A DNA stretch of 15,430 nt from Burkholderiales bacterium (GTDB taxonomy: Bacteria; Pseudomonadota; Gammaproteobacteria; Burkholderiales; SG8-39), in NCBI GenBank assembly GCA_016649475.1, contig JAENXP010000007.1:1-15430 (forward strand), given 5' to 3'. Shown here piece by piece: positions 1 to 6,873 of the stretch. Below the pieces are notes generated by a model. The model was not told where the DNA came from. It was given only the letters and a program-made list of their open reading frames with translations, and did not search any database. Position 1 is the first letter of the stretch; every line of letters starts with the position of its first letter. The translations under genes were made by a program, and so were the position numbers.

Positions 1-230
1 CCTACGACAGCCCAAACAGATATGCAGACGGGTTTCGCATCGCAGGAAAGGATGGACAGGTCTACGGAGAACGCAAGCTGCTGCACGACCATGCGGGGGA
101 ACAGCCGTTCACGCGCGATTTGTACGGCGTGACGATACCGCGGGGCGTGCGAACTGTGGTGATTCAGGCGCGCGATCAGAAGTACGGCTACGGCGGTGAG
201 ATCGTCGAGGCCGCACTGCCGGGGCGCTAG
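1..230 (+). CDS. Conserved uncharacterised protein, C-terminal fragment
   Basis: This is the 3' end of a gene that begins before the window. The frame is open from base 3 to a TAG at 228-230, about 75 codons. The visible protein has the stretches YDSPNRYADGFRI, ERKLLHDHAGEQPFTRDL and GVTIPRGV, and ends VIQARDQKYGYGGEIVEAALPGR-like. I recall this pattern (ELLHDHAxEQPFTR followed by a GYGG-containing tail) from a small conserved bacterial protein family of unknown function, but I cannot name a function. No membrane segment or metal-binding cluster is visible in the part present. Whether a signal peptide precedes it cannot be judged. No strong terminator follows the stop before the next gene at 366. 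Confidence 0.7.
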   Translation, partial: YDSPNRYADGFRIAGKDGQVYGERKLLHDHAGEQPFTRDLYGVTIPRGVRTVVIQARDQKYGYGGEIVEAALPGR

Positions 231-316
231 GCGCGGGCTGGTGCGTCGTCGCAGGAACAGGCGCATATTCCCGCTGTGATACCCTATGAATAGCAACAGC
301 AGCGGGGTCCTTGAGA

Positions 317-344
317 TTGACCTTGCTCAATTTTCCTGTAACAC
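317..344 (+). promoter_or_regulatory. Weak candidate promoter of the ATP-grasp operon
   Basis: TTGACC at 317-322 is a fair -35 match, and TAACAC at 339-344, after a 16-bp spacer, is a poor -10. It lies 22-49 bp upstream of the ATG at 366. A short inverted repeat, TTGAG 311-315 / CTCAA 326-330, overlaps the -35. The match is weak and the call tentative. Confidence 0.25.
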
Positions 345-365
345 AATTCAAGAGTACACATTGCG

Positions 366-1805
366 ATGCCCCTGGATTTCAATACCTACGACACAGAGAC
401 GTTCTACGATGAGTTGATAGAGTCGGCTGGCGTGCCCCGCGCGGGCGCCAAGATTCTGGTCGAGCGCATCGAGTCTCTTCCGGCGGGCGATATCCTCAGC
501 CGCCAGAGAGCGGCCGAAGCGGCGATGTACAACATGGGCATCACGTTCACTGTGTACGGCAGCAAAGAGGGTACGGAGAAGATATTTCCGTTCGACATCA
601 TTCCGCGCATCGTCGAAGCCAAGGACTGGGCGTATATCGAGCGGGGTCTGAAACAGCGCATCCATGCCTTGAATCTGTTTTTGGACGACATCTACCACGA
701 GCAGAAAATCCTGAAGGACAAGGTGATCCCGGAGGAAATGATTCGTTCGGCCAGCGCGTTTCGTCCTCAATGCGTCGGACTCGATGTCCCGCGCGGAATC
801 TGGTGCCACATCACCGGTACCGATCTGGTGCGTGACCGGGACGGGCAGCATTACGTGCTGGAGGACAATCTGCGCTGCCCATCGGGCGTGTCTTATGTGC
901 TGGAGAACCGACAGGTACTCAAGCGGACTTTCCCGTTCGCGTTCGAAGCCTCGCGGGTGCGGGCTGTGGACAATTACCCCACGCACCTGCTGGAAACGCT
1001 GCAGTTTCTCGCGCCCGATCATTTGTCCGCGCCCACCGTCGTGGTGCTGACGCCCGGCAAGTACAACTCGGCCTATTTCGAGCACTCGTTCCTCGCGCAG
1101 CAAATGGGCGTGGAACTGGTGGAAGGTAGTGATTTGGTGGTGATGGACGGTTTCGTCCATATGCGCACCACTCGCGGTTTCCAGCGTGTGGATGTGATTT
1201 ATCGCAGGATCGATGACGATTTTATCGATCCCAAGGCATTTCGTGCCGACTCGGTCTTGGGTGTGCCTGGGCTGATCGACGTTTACCGCAATGGCAGGGT
1301 GGCGCTTGCCAACGCCCCCGGCACCGGCATTGCGGACGACAAGGCGGTGTATGCCTACCTGCCCAAGATCGTGAAGTATTACCTCGATGAAGACATGATT
1401 CTTCCCAACGTCCCGACCTATGTCTGTGCTGACGAAAAAGAACGCGATTACGTTCTGGCCAATCTGGACAAGTTGGTGGTCAAGGCCACCAACGAATCCG
1501 GCGGCTATGGCATGCTGGTGGGACCGCATTCCACGCCGGAGCAGCGGGCCGAGTTCGATGGCCTTATTCGCGAGAATCCGCGCAACTACATCGCGCAGCC
1601 TACGCTCGCCCTGTCGCGCGCACCGGTCTTGATGGAAGACCATTTCGAGGGACGTCATATCGACCTGCGACCGTACATCCTCTATGGCAGGGATATTTAC
1701 GTCATGCCCGGCGGCCTGACCCGTGTCGCCCTGAAAAAGGGCTCGCTGGTGGTCAATTCGTCCCAGGGCGGGGGCAGCAAGGACACATGGGTATTGTTCG
1801 GATGA
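366..1805 (+). CDS. Circularly permuted ATP-grasp family protein
   Basis: 479 aa. It belongs to the circularly permuted ATP-grasp family (formerly DUF404/DUF407, CP_ATPgrasp_2), whose members are predicted to ligate a carboxylate to an amine using ATP. The substrate is unknown. Family blocks visible in order are: an N-terminal region with [14 protein letters not shown] near residues 52-65; [20 protein letters not shown] and the [18 protein letters not shown] block near 137-180; [12 protein letters not shown] near 278-289; the nucleotide-binding [17 protein letters not shown] near 369-384; and the C-terminal [11 protein letters not shown] and [13 protein letters not shown] blocks. Length is normal for the family and the protein looks intact. 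The start has only a weak ribosome site (AAGAG about 11 bp upstream), but the N-terminus fits the family. It is followed after 37 bp by the alpha-E gene, its usual partner, so the two are probably co-transcribed. A large open frame on the opposite strand is a coding shadow. Confidence 0.93.
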   Translation: MPLDFNTYDTETFYDELIESAGVPRAGAKILVERIESLPAGDILSRQRAAEAAMYNMGITFTVYGSKEGTEKIFPFDIIPRIVEAKDWAYIERGLKQRIHALNLFLDDIYHEQKILKDKVIPEEMIRSASAFRPQCVGLDVPRGIWCHITGTDLVRDRDGQHYVLEDNLRCPSGVSYVLENRQVLKRTFPFAFEASRVRAVDNYPTHLLETLQFLAPDHLSAPTVVVLTPGKYNSAYFEHSFLAQQMGVELVEGSDLVVMDGFVHMRTTRGFQRVDVIYRRIDDDFIDPKAFRADSVLGVPGLIDVYRNGRVALANAPGTGIADDKAVYAYLPKIVKYYLDEDMILPNVPTYVCADEKERDYVLANLDKLVVKATNESGGYGMLVGPHSTPEQRAEFDGLIRENPRNYIAQPTLALSRAPVLMEDHFEGRHIDLRPYILYGRDIYVMPGGLTRVALKKGSLVVNSSQGGGSKDTWVLFG

Positions 1806-1842
1806 ACATGCGGGAAACGGATAGAAGCGAGGGAATGCCGGG

Positions 1843-2826
1843 GTGCTGAGCCGCGTCGCCAATTCGATCTATTGGATGAGCCGCTATCTGGAGCGGGCAG
1901 AAAACGTCGCGCGTTTTATCGACGTCAATCTCAATCTCATTCTGGACATGCCGAAGGATTTTGGCGAGCAGTGGGCGCCGCTGGTGAATATAACGGGGGA
2001 TTACGAGCTGTTTTCCGAGCGCTACGGCGCTCCGACGCGCGAAAATGTCATGCATTTCCTGACCTTCGATCGGGACAATCCGAACTCGATCTGGAGCAGC
2101 GTGCGCTACGCGCGCGAGAACGCGCGCTCGGTACGGGAAATCATCTCGTCGGAGATGTGGGAACAGGCGAACCGCTTTTACCTGATGGTGAAGGACGCCG
2201 AAACCAACAAGTCCGTGGCCGAGAATCCGCACAATTTCTATACTTCGGTGAAAACCGAGAGCCACCTGTTCGATGGCATCACCGAGGCCACCATGTCTCA
2301 TGGAGAAGCCTGGAATTTCCTGCAAATGGGCGAACTGCTGGAACGTGCCGACAAGACCTCGCGGATACTGGACGTAAAATACTTCATTCTGCTGCCGGAC
2401 GTGCAGACTGTAGGCAATGCCATCGACAACATCCAGTGGGCGGCACTGCTTAAGTCGGCAAGCGCGCTGGAGATGTACCGCAAGCACTCCAAGCAGATCG
2501 ATCCGATCAAGGTGGCGGATTTCCTGATTCTGAATCGCGACTTTCCGCGCTCGGTACACTCCTGCCTGAGCCGTGCCGTACAGTCGCTGCATGCCGTTTC
2601 CGGCTCACCTCTGAATGCTTTCAGCAACAAAGCCGAGCAGCGCTTGGGGCGGCTGCTCGCGGAGCTGAACTACACCCAGATCGACGAGATCATGGCGGGC
2701 GGACTGCACGAGTTTCTCGACAATCTGCAAACCCGGCTGAACCAGGTGGACGATGCGGTTTTCGAAACGTTTTTCGCGCTGCGCCCGGTCACCGGCGGCA
2801 GCACTCAACAACAAACGCAGAACTGA
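1843..2826 (+). CDS. Alpha-E domain-containing protein (DUF403)
   Basis: 327 aa, helical alpha-E family (PF04168-like), of unknown biochemical activity. It nearly always accompanies circularly permuted ATP-grasp genes and is thought to work with them. The signature N-terminus LSRVANSIYWMSRYLERAEN is followed by VARFIDVN, SVREIISSEMWEQANRFYLMV near residues 95-116, and GEAWNFLQMGELLERADKTSRILDVK near 155-180. The Glu/Arg pairs of the two RYLERAEN / ELLERADKTSR repeats are intact. The start is GTG at 1843, supported by a purine-rich site GCGAGGG about 9 bp upstream. The nearby ATG at 1835 is in another frame and stops at once. Length is normal. It lies downstream of the ATP-grasp gene and upstream, across a 217-bp spacer, of a transglutaminase-like protease gene. 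Confidence 0.93.
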   Translation: MLSRVANSIYWMSRYLERAENVARFIDVNLNLILDMPKDFGEQWAPLVNITGDYELFSERYGAPTRENVMHFLTFDRDNPNSIWSSVRYARENARSVREIISSEMWEQANRFYLMVKDAETNKSVAENPHNFYTSVKTESHLFDGITEATMSHGEAWNFLQMGELLERADKTSRILDVKYFILLPDVQTVGNAIDNIQWAALLKSASALEMYRKHSKQIDPIKVADFLILNRDFPRSVHSCLSRAVQSLHAVSGSPLNAFSNKAEQRLGRLLAELNYTQIDEIMAGGLHEFLDNLQTRLNQVDDAVFETFFALRPVTGGSTQQQTQN

Positions 2827-3043
2827 GGGCGCGATGACATTCTGTGCGGCGATCGGGATTCGGGACTGCTTCGAGGAAGTGTTGGAGGAGAGGGACGCCA
2901 GCTTCGATTTGAGCGCTCCGACCTCCGGCAATCGCCTGAACGGTGGCAGGAACGCAGGTGCCACGCTGTCTGAGACATGCCGGGCGAATTGGCGAACGAC
3001 ATGATCACCAAGCTGCTGCAGCATAAATAGTCCAATCAGATCC
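2827..3043 (+). other. 217-bp spacer inside the operon, no confident gene
   Basis: This spacer is unusually long for the inside of this operon. It holds only short open frames: 2834-3004 (56 codons, starts MTFCAAIGIRDCFEEV, ends TAA-free at a TGA) and 2977-3030 (17 codons, MPGELANDMITKLLQHK). The alpha-E frame also stays open for 48 codons after its own TGA. None resembles a family I know, and none has a clear ribosome site. It could be a worn gene remnant, a leader, or simply spacer. Confidence 0.4.
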
Positions 3044-3904
3044 ATGTTGCTGAAGGTCGTCCATCGCACCTGCTACCATTACAGCCTGCCGGTGTATCTG
3101 GAACCTTTTACCGTCAGGCTCCGGCCCCGCTGCGACGCGACCCAGAGTTTGCGCAGCTACCGCATTCATGTAACGCCTGCTCCCAGCGGAATCGCCCACT
3201 GCATCGGGCTCGATGGCAACAATACCGAAACGATTTGGTTCAGCGATATGCACAGAGCGTTGTCTATCGAAGTCCAGACGCTGGTGGAAACCCATCACGG
3301 CGACGCATTCAACTTTCTGGTTACCGATCCCGCCGCCCTGAGGCTGCCGGTAAAGTACGATTCGCGGCTGGCGCCTGGGCTCGACCACTATCTGGTTCGC
3401 TGCGGCGACGATGCTCGGGTGGCCGCGTTTGCGCAGGAAATGATGCGGGCTGCAAAGCAGGAAACGATTCCGTTCCTGACCTTGCTGGCGGAAACCATAC
3501 CCAAACGCTTCGAATATATGCTGCGCGAACACGGCGATCCCTGGACGCCGGAGGAAACCATGAAGCAAGGGCGGGGTTCGTGCCGCGACTTTGCCATGCT
3601 GTTTATCGATATCTGTCGCAGCGCAGGCATCGCCGCGCGCTTCGTCAGCGGCTACTGCATCGGCGACGTGTCTGCAGACAGCGACATGCATGCATGGGCC
3701 GAGGTTTTCCTGCCGGGAGCCGGCTGGCGCGGATTCGATCCGAGCCGCGGTTTGTCCACTTCGGATGATTACATTGCGGTCGCTGCCGGCCAGAGCCCGC
3801 AGGATGCGGCACCGACCTTCGGAAGCTTCAGAGGCGAGGCGGTATCCACGCTGGAGGCCGAGATTTCGATCAGCCTTCCGGACGATGCAGATACTATTAC
3901 CTAG
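3044..3904 (+). CDS. Transglutaminase-like cysteine protease family protein
   Basis: 286 aa. It has the N-terminal beta domain typical of bacterial transglutaminase-like proteins (VVHRTCYHYSLPVYLEPFTVRLRPR, residues 5-29) followed by the papain-like core. The catalytic triad is visible: Cys180 in QGRGSCRDFAMLFID, His216 in SDMHAWAEVFLPG and Asp232 in GFDPSRGL. Members are predicted amidases/peptidases or acyltransferases. In this gene neighbourhood they are proposed to cleave or transfer the product of the ATP-grasp ligase. No signal peptide is seen, so it should act in the cytoplasm. The ATG has no obvious ribosome site, but the N-terminus aligns with the family and no better start exists. 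It sits 217 bp after the alpha-E gene and 47 bp before a HAD hydrolase gene on the same strand. Length is normal. Confidence 0.92.
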   Translation: MLLKVVHRTCYHYSLPVYLEPFTVRLRPRCDATQSLRSYRIHVTPAPSGIAHCIGLDGNNTETIWFSDMHRALSIEVQTLVETHHGDAFNFLVTDPAALRLPVKYDSRLAPGLDHYLVRCGDDARVAAFAQEMMRAAKQETIPFLTLLAETIPKRFEYMLREHGDPWTPEETMKQGRGSCRDFAMLFIDICRSAGIAARFVSGYCIGDVSADSDMHAWAEVFLPGAGWRGFDPSRGLSTSDDYIAVAAGQSPQDAAPTFGSFRGEAVSTLEAEISISLPDDADTIT

Positions 3905-3951
3905 CGAGTTTAGCGGGCAGGTATTGCAAGGCAGACACAAAGGGAGAAACT

Positions 3952-4647
3952 ATGGCGATCAAAGCACTGACCCTGGACACCGGCGGCACCATACTCGATT
4001 GGCATGGCGGCATCAGCCGCGCATTCGCCGCTGCCGGCGCGCGCCGCGGTTTGCACGCGGACTGGCACGAGGTCACCAACGAGTACCGCCGCCGCTCGCT
4101 GAAAGGCATGGTCGGGCTGGTCCATCCCGATTTCAATTTCGACGACCTGCATCGCAAAGTCCTCGACGAGGTGATCCTGCAATTCCGGCTGGATGCGCTT
4201 ACAGCGGAAGACAGGGATGTCATCTGGCGCACCTGGCACGCGCTCGATGCCTGGCCGGATTTTCCCGCGGTGCAGGCGCGCCTGCGGCGCAAGTACGTCG
4301 TCGCTTCTCTCACCCTGTTGACCACCTCGCTGGTGATCGATGTCGCGAAGAAGAACGGTTTCGACTGGGATGCGATCATTTCCTGCGAGATGATCGGTAT
4401 CTACAAGATACGGCCCGAGGCGTACCTCACGGCGGCGAAGTGGCTGCAGCTCGACCCGTCCGAAATCATGATGGTCGCCTGCCACAACTTCGATCTCAAC
4501 GCCGCGCGCGAATGCGGCTACAAGAGTGCGTTTGTGAAGCGCCCTACGGAGTGGGGGCCATCAGGGCCGCCGGATCCGACGCCCAATCCGGCGCATGACC
4601 TGATAGTCGAGGATTTTCCGGAACTGGCGGCGCGCCTGGGCGCGTAG
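3952..4647 (+). CDS. HAD-superfamily hydrolase, type II haloacid dehalogenase-like
   Basis: 231 aa. HAD motifs are present in order: motif I LTLDTGGTILDW with nucleophile Asp9; a helical cap (about 15-95); motif II region SLTLLTTS near 119-126; motif III Lys152 in YKIRPEAY; and motif IV VACHNFDLNAARECGY with Asp181. The arrangement, with the conserved FVKRPTEWGP tail, matches proteins annotated as haloacid dehalogenase type II (EC 3.8.1.2). However, the SSN triplet of characterised L-2-haloacid dehalogenases is ACH here, so dehalogenation is not assured and a phosphatase-type substrate is possible. A good ribosome site, AGGGAG, lies 5 bp before the ATG. It is the last gene of the plus-strand cluster, 47 bp after the transglutaminase gene, and may or may not share its function. 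Confidence 0.85.
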   Translation: MAIKALTLDTGGTILDWHGGISRAFAAAGARRGLHADWHEVTNEYRRRSLKGMVGLVHPDFNFDDLHRKVLDEVILQFRLDALTAEDRDVIWRTWHALDAWPDFPAVQARLRRKYVVASLTLLTTSLVIDVAKKNGFDWDAIISCEMIGIYKIRPEAYLTAAKWLQLDPSEIMMVACHNFDLNAARECGYKSAFVKRPTEWGPSGPPDPTPNPAHDLIVEDFPELAARLGA

Positions 4648-5589
4648 TCAGGCTGCAGCCAATTCCGCCGCAGCCTGCAGGCGAAACTCCGGTCCCATGC
4701 TGATGCGTTCGTAGTAGGACAGCCAGGCGGGCGAGCCCGGCGGCCAGTTGCGAAGAAATGACTGTTGCCAGGCGGCATCGTCGTAATGGATTGCAAGCGC
4801 GCCGACATGCACGCCCTGAATGCTGTGGCCGTAGAGGCAGCCATGGGGTGAAGGGCTTACCCCAAAGCGGGTGAGGATGCCGAAGCGCGCGCCGCGCTCG
4901 TTTGGCATGCCCGCGGCGCCGTTGTTGGCAACCAGCTTGACCCCGTCATAGTTGAACAGGCGCGTAGAGGGCAGGCAGGTGTGGGTGCTGGCGAATGCGT
5001 CCACAGCAGCCCGGGCGAAGGCTGCTGCGCGCCAACTGTCCTCCTTCGCGTCGTCCAGGCGCGCGGCATCGAAGCGCCAGCCCGCCAGCGATTCGGCATC
5101 GCCGTGCACCACGCCTATGCGCATTGATCCGACGCGATAACGCGCCACCATGGGCAGCGCACTCAACCGGCCGAGCAGATCGGGATACTGCGCGGCCGTG
5201 CGCTTGAGCCTCGCGTGAATCTGGTTGGAGCGTTCGACGACGGCGGCGGCTACCGTTTCCGGGTAGGCGCAACCGCATCCCGCATCGGCGGATTCTTCAC
5301 CCAGTTCCGCCTCGACATTGCCGACGATGGCGTCGTGCCGCAACACACGCTCGTTGATCGCGCGATAGCCTGCGGCATCGACATTGAACCAGTTGAAGTC
5401 GCCGTTGAAGCACAGGGTCACCGGCCCGGGTTCGGCGCCGGCCATCGCTTCGACCGCGGCCAGCGCCTGCAGATTGCCATACAGCCCGCCGATCACGTAC
5501 AGGGTTTCAGCCGGCCGCTCGGGTGCGGCGGCAATGGCGCCCGCTCCGTAGTGGTAGCGCAGCGGGCAGATCCGGCCAGACTTGTTCAT
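4648..5589 (-). CDS. Divergent calcineurin-like metallophosphoesterase coupled to arsS
   Basis: 313 aa. The metallophosphoesterase fold is recognisable by motif order: YVIGGLYGNLQAL (31-43, in place of GDxHGN), FNGDFNWF (61-68, in place of GDxxD), IVGNVEAEL (88-96, in place of GNHE), VVHGDAES (160-167), THTCLP (202-207, in place of GHTHxP) and NNGAAGMPN (222-230, in place of NPGS-G-P). Ligands for metal 2 (D64, N91, H162, H203) are kept. Those private to metal 1 are replaced (G35, Y37, C205). I recall close homologues with the same GGLYGN and GNVE wording, so this looks like a family trait rather than decay. A CGC pair (C105, C107) is also present. The ATG overlaps the arsS stop as ATGA (5586-5589) and has no ribosome site of its own, so translation is probably coupled. 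The substrate is unknown. An arsenic- or nucleotide-related substrate is inferred from the partner only. No signal peptide is seen. Confidence 0.85.
   Translation of the reverse strand: MNKSGRICPLRYHYGAGAIAAAPERPAETLYVIGGLYGNLQALAAVEAMAGAEPGPVTLCFNGDFNWFNVDAAGYRAINERVLRHDAIVGNVEAELGEESADAGCGCAYPETVAAAVVERSNQIHARLKRTAAQYPDLLGRLSALPMVARYRVGSMRIGVVHGDAESLAGWRFDAARLDDAKEDSWRAAAFARAAVDAFASTHTCLPSTRLFNYDGVKLVANNGAAGMPNERGARFGILTRFGVSPSPHGCLYGHSIQGVHVGALAIHYDDAAWQQSFLRNWPPGSPAWLSYYERISMGPEFRLQAAAELAAA
4649..4677. repeat. 8-bp hairpin at the junction of two convergent genes
   Basis: CAGGCTGC (4649-4656) and GCAGCCTG (4670-4677) form a perfect 8-bp stem with a 13-base loop. It starts directly at the abutting stop codons of the HAD gene (TAG 4645-4647) and the minus-strand phosphoesterase gene (TGA 4648-4650). 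It lies within the Ala-rich C-terminal codons of the latter. It might help terminate plus-strand transcripts, but no T-run follows. Confidence 0.3.
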
Positions 5590-6584
5590 GCACTGCAGCT
5601 CGGCGCCGGCGCGGTCTCATTCTCCAGGGCGCCGCCGCAACTTGAACCCTGGCCCGCCGTGCACCCGTAGCAATGATCGGCCACCCGGATCGGCAGACCT
5701 TCCAATAAGGCGGCGGTGACGCCGGTGATGTGCGCCCGGGCGCGATCCCCATCGGTCAACGCCAGTCCGAGTTGCTGATTGAAGTCGCAGTCGTAGATAT
5801 AGCCCTGCCAGTCGACGCTGAGCAGGCTGCGGCACATCACCCCGTCGAGATTTTCGTCGCGGTGCGCTGCGCGCAGCGTCGTCATGTAGGCGTTGAACTC
5901 TCCCTTGGAAATCAGCATGCTGCCAAAGCGCTGGATCGGCATGTTGGCAAGCGTAAACAAATGATCGAACACGATGCCGTAATGCTCGGCCAGGTGTTGC
6001 TTGTAGGCCGCCTCCAGCGGCGCTTGCGGCGGCGGCAGGCTGGCCCCCTGCGGGTTATAGACCAGGTTGAGGATCAGCTTGCCATCGGCGCGCCCGTAGC
6101 CCAGCGCGTTCAGCCGCCTGAGGCCTTTGAGACTGGATTCGAACGTGCCTTTGCCGCGCTGTTTTTCGACATTCTCCTCCAGGTAGCAGGGCAAAGAGGC
6201 GACGATCTCGACTCGATGGGCGGCCAGAAACGCCGCCAGATCCTCGAAGCCGGGTTCTTCCAATATGGTCAGGTTGCAGCGGTCGATCACGCGCAGGCCG
6301 CGCGCGCGAGCCGCGATGACCAGCCGGCGGAAGTTGCAGTTCAGTTCGGGGGCGCCGCCGGTGAGGTCTATGGTGGTGATCTCGGGGCTGTTGGCGAGGA
6401 AATCGATGACCGCGTCCACGGTTTCGTCGGTCATCTCCTCTTTTCGGTTCGGTCCCGCGTTTACGTGGCAGTGCACGCAACTCTGGTTGCAGCGGTAGCC
6501 GAGGTTGACCTGCAGCGTCTCGACGGTGCGGCGCTTCAGGCCAGGGAAATCAGTGCGGGCAAGCAGATGGGCGGTAGCGTGCAT
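5586..6584 (-). CDS. arsS: Arsenosugar biosynthesis radical SAM protein ArsS
   Basis: 332 aa. ArsS is a radical SAM enzyme proposed to join a deoxyadenosyl group to dimethylated arsenic on the way to arsenosugars. The radical SAM cluster motif is C32-x3-C36-x2-C39 in GYRCNQSCVHCHVNAGP. Further family blocks are DLTGGAPELN (73-82), DRCNLTIL (101-108), ASLPCYLEENVEKQRGKGTF (129-148), NLVYNPQGASLPPPQ (173-187), NMPIQRF (214-220), VMCRSLLSVDW (249-259), YDCDFNQQL (264-272) and the Cys-rich tail ADHCYGCTAGQGSSCGG (302-318). All tail cysteines are TGC. Some relatives are annotated as selenoproteins, but no in-frame TGA occurs before the final one. The start at 6584 is chosen because GGAGAG stands 7 bp upstream and the family N-terminus follows. 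The frame is open further upstream but without family sequence. It overlaps the phosphoesterase gene by 4 bp. No arsM methyltransferase or arsenosugar glycosyltransferase gene is in the window. Confidence 0.93.
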   Translation of the reverse strand: MHATAHLLARTDFPGLKRRTVETLQVNLGYRCNQSCVHCHVNAGPNRKEEMTDETVDAVIDFLANSPEITTIDLTGGAPELNCNFRRLVIAARARGLRVIDRCNLTILEEPGFEDLAAFLAAHRVEIVASLPCYLEENVEKQRGKGTFESSLKGLRRLNALGYGRADGKLILNLVYNPQGASLPPPQAPLEAAYKQHLAEHYGIVFDHLFTLANMPIQRFGSMLISKGEFNAYMTTLRAAHRDENLDGVMCRSLLSVDWQGYIYDCDFNQQLGLALTDGDRARAHITGVTAALLEGLPIRVADHCYGCTAGQGSSCGGALENETAPAPSCSA

Positions 6585-6670
6585 GGACGACTCTCCGAAA
6601 GGGCTTACTAGATTAGTCGTAAATGCACCGCAAATGGTTACAAAAATTTGAAAATAAAGTTCGATGGGCA

Positions 6671-6689
6671 CCGGCCGCTGGAGGGCCGG
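6671..6689. repeat. 6-bp GC hairpin upstream of arsS
   Basis: CCGGCC (6671-6676) and GGCCGG (6684-6689) flank a 7-base loop, about 90 bp upstream of the arsS start. On the minus strand an AT-rich tract (TTTATTTTCAAATTTTTG) follows after about 15 bases. It may be the tail of a terminator for the rhodanese transcript or just promoter-region DNA. I could not pick out a convincing arsS promoter here. Confidence 0.3.
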
Positions 6690-6816
6690 GCTGCCGGGGG
6701 GCCTTGCTGGTGAATTGCCGTTTTGAACTGCGGCGGGTGGCGCTCCCGAGAAGGCTTTGAATAGCCGAGATTTGGGCGCAGGACGGTCGTTTGGCGCCCG
6801 CAATTTGCCGCTGAGC

Positions 6817-6847
6817 CGGCCGAGGTCGGGGGCGCCGACCTCGGCCG
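6817..6847 (-). terminator. Perfect 13-bp hairpin after the rhodanese gene
   Basis: CGGCCGAGGTCGG (6817-6829) and its exact complement (6835-6847) enclose a 5-base loop. It begins 26 bp beyond the rhodanese stop codon on the minus strand. Position and strength suggest transcript termination or 3'-end protection, but no T-run follows, so factor-independent termination is uncertain. Confidence 0.5.
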
Positions 6848-6873
6848 CAGGCAGTGCCCGCCGCCTGCCTGGA

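Noticed and set aside
348..1862. 504-codon open frame on the minus strand
   Set aside because: It lies fully antisense to the well-recognised ATP-grasp gene, has low-complexity His/Arg/Val-rich translation and no family motifs. It is a GC-rich coding shadow.
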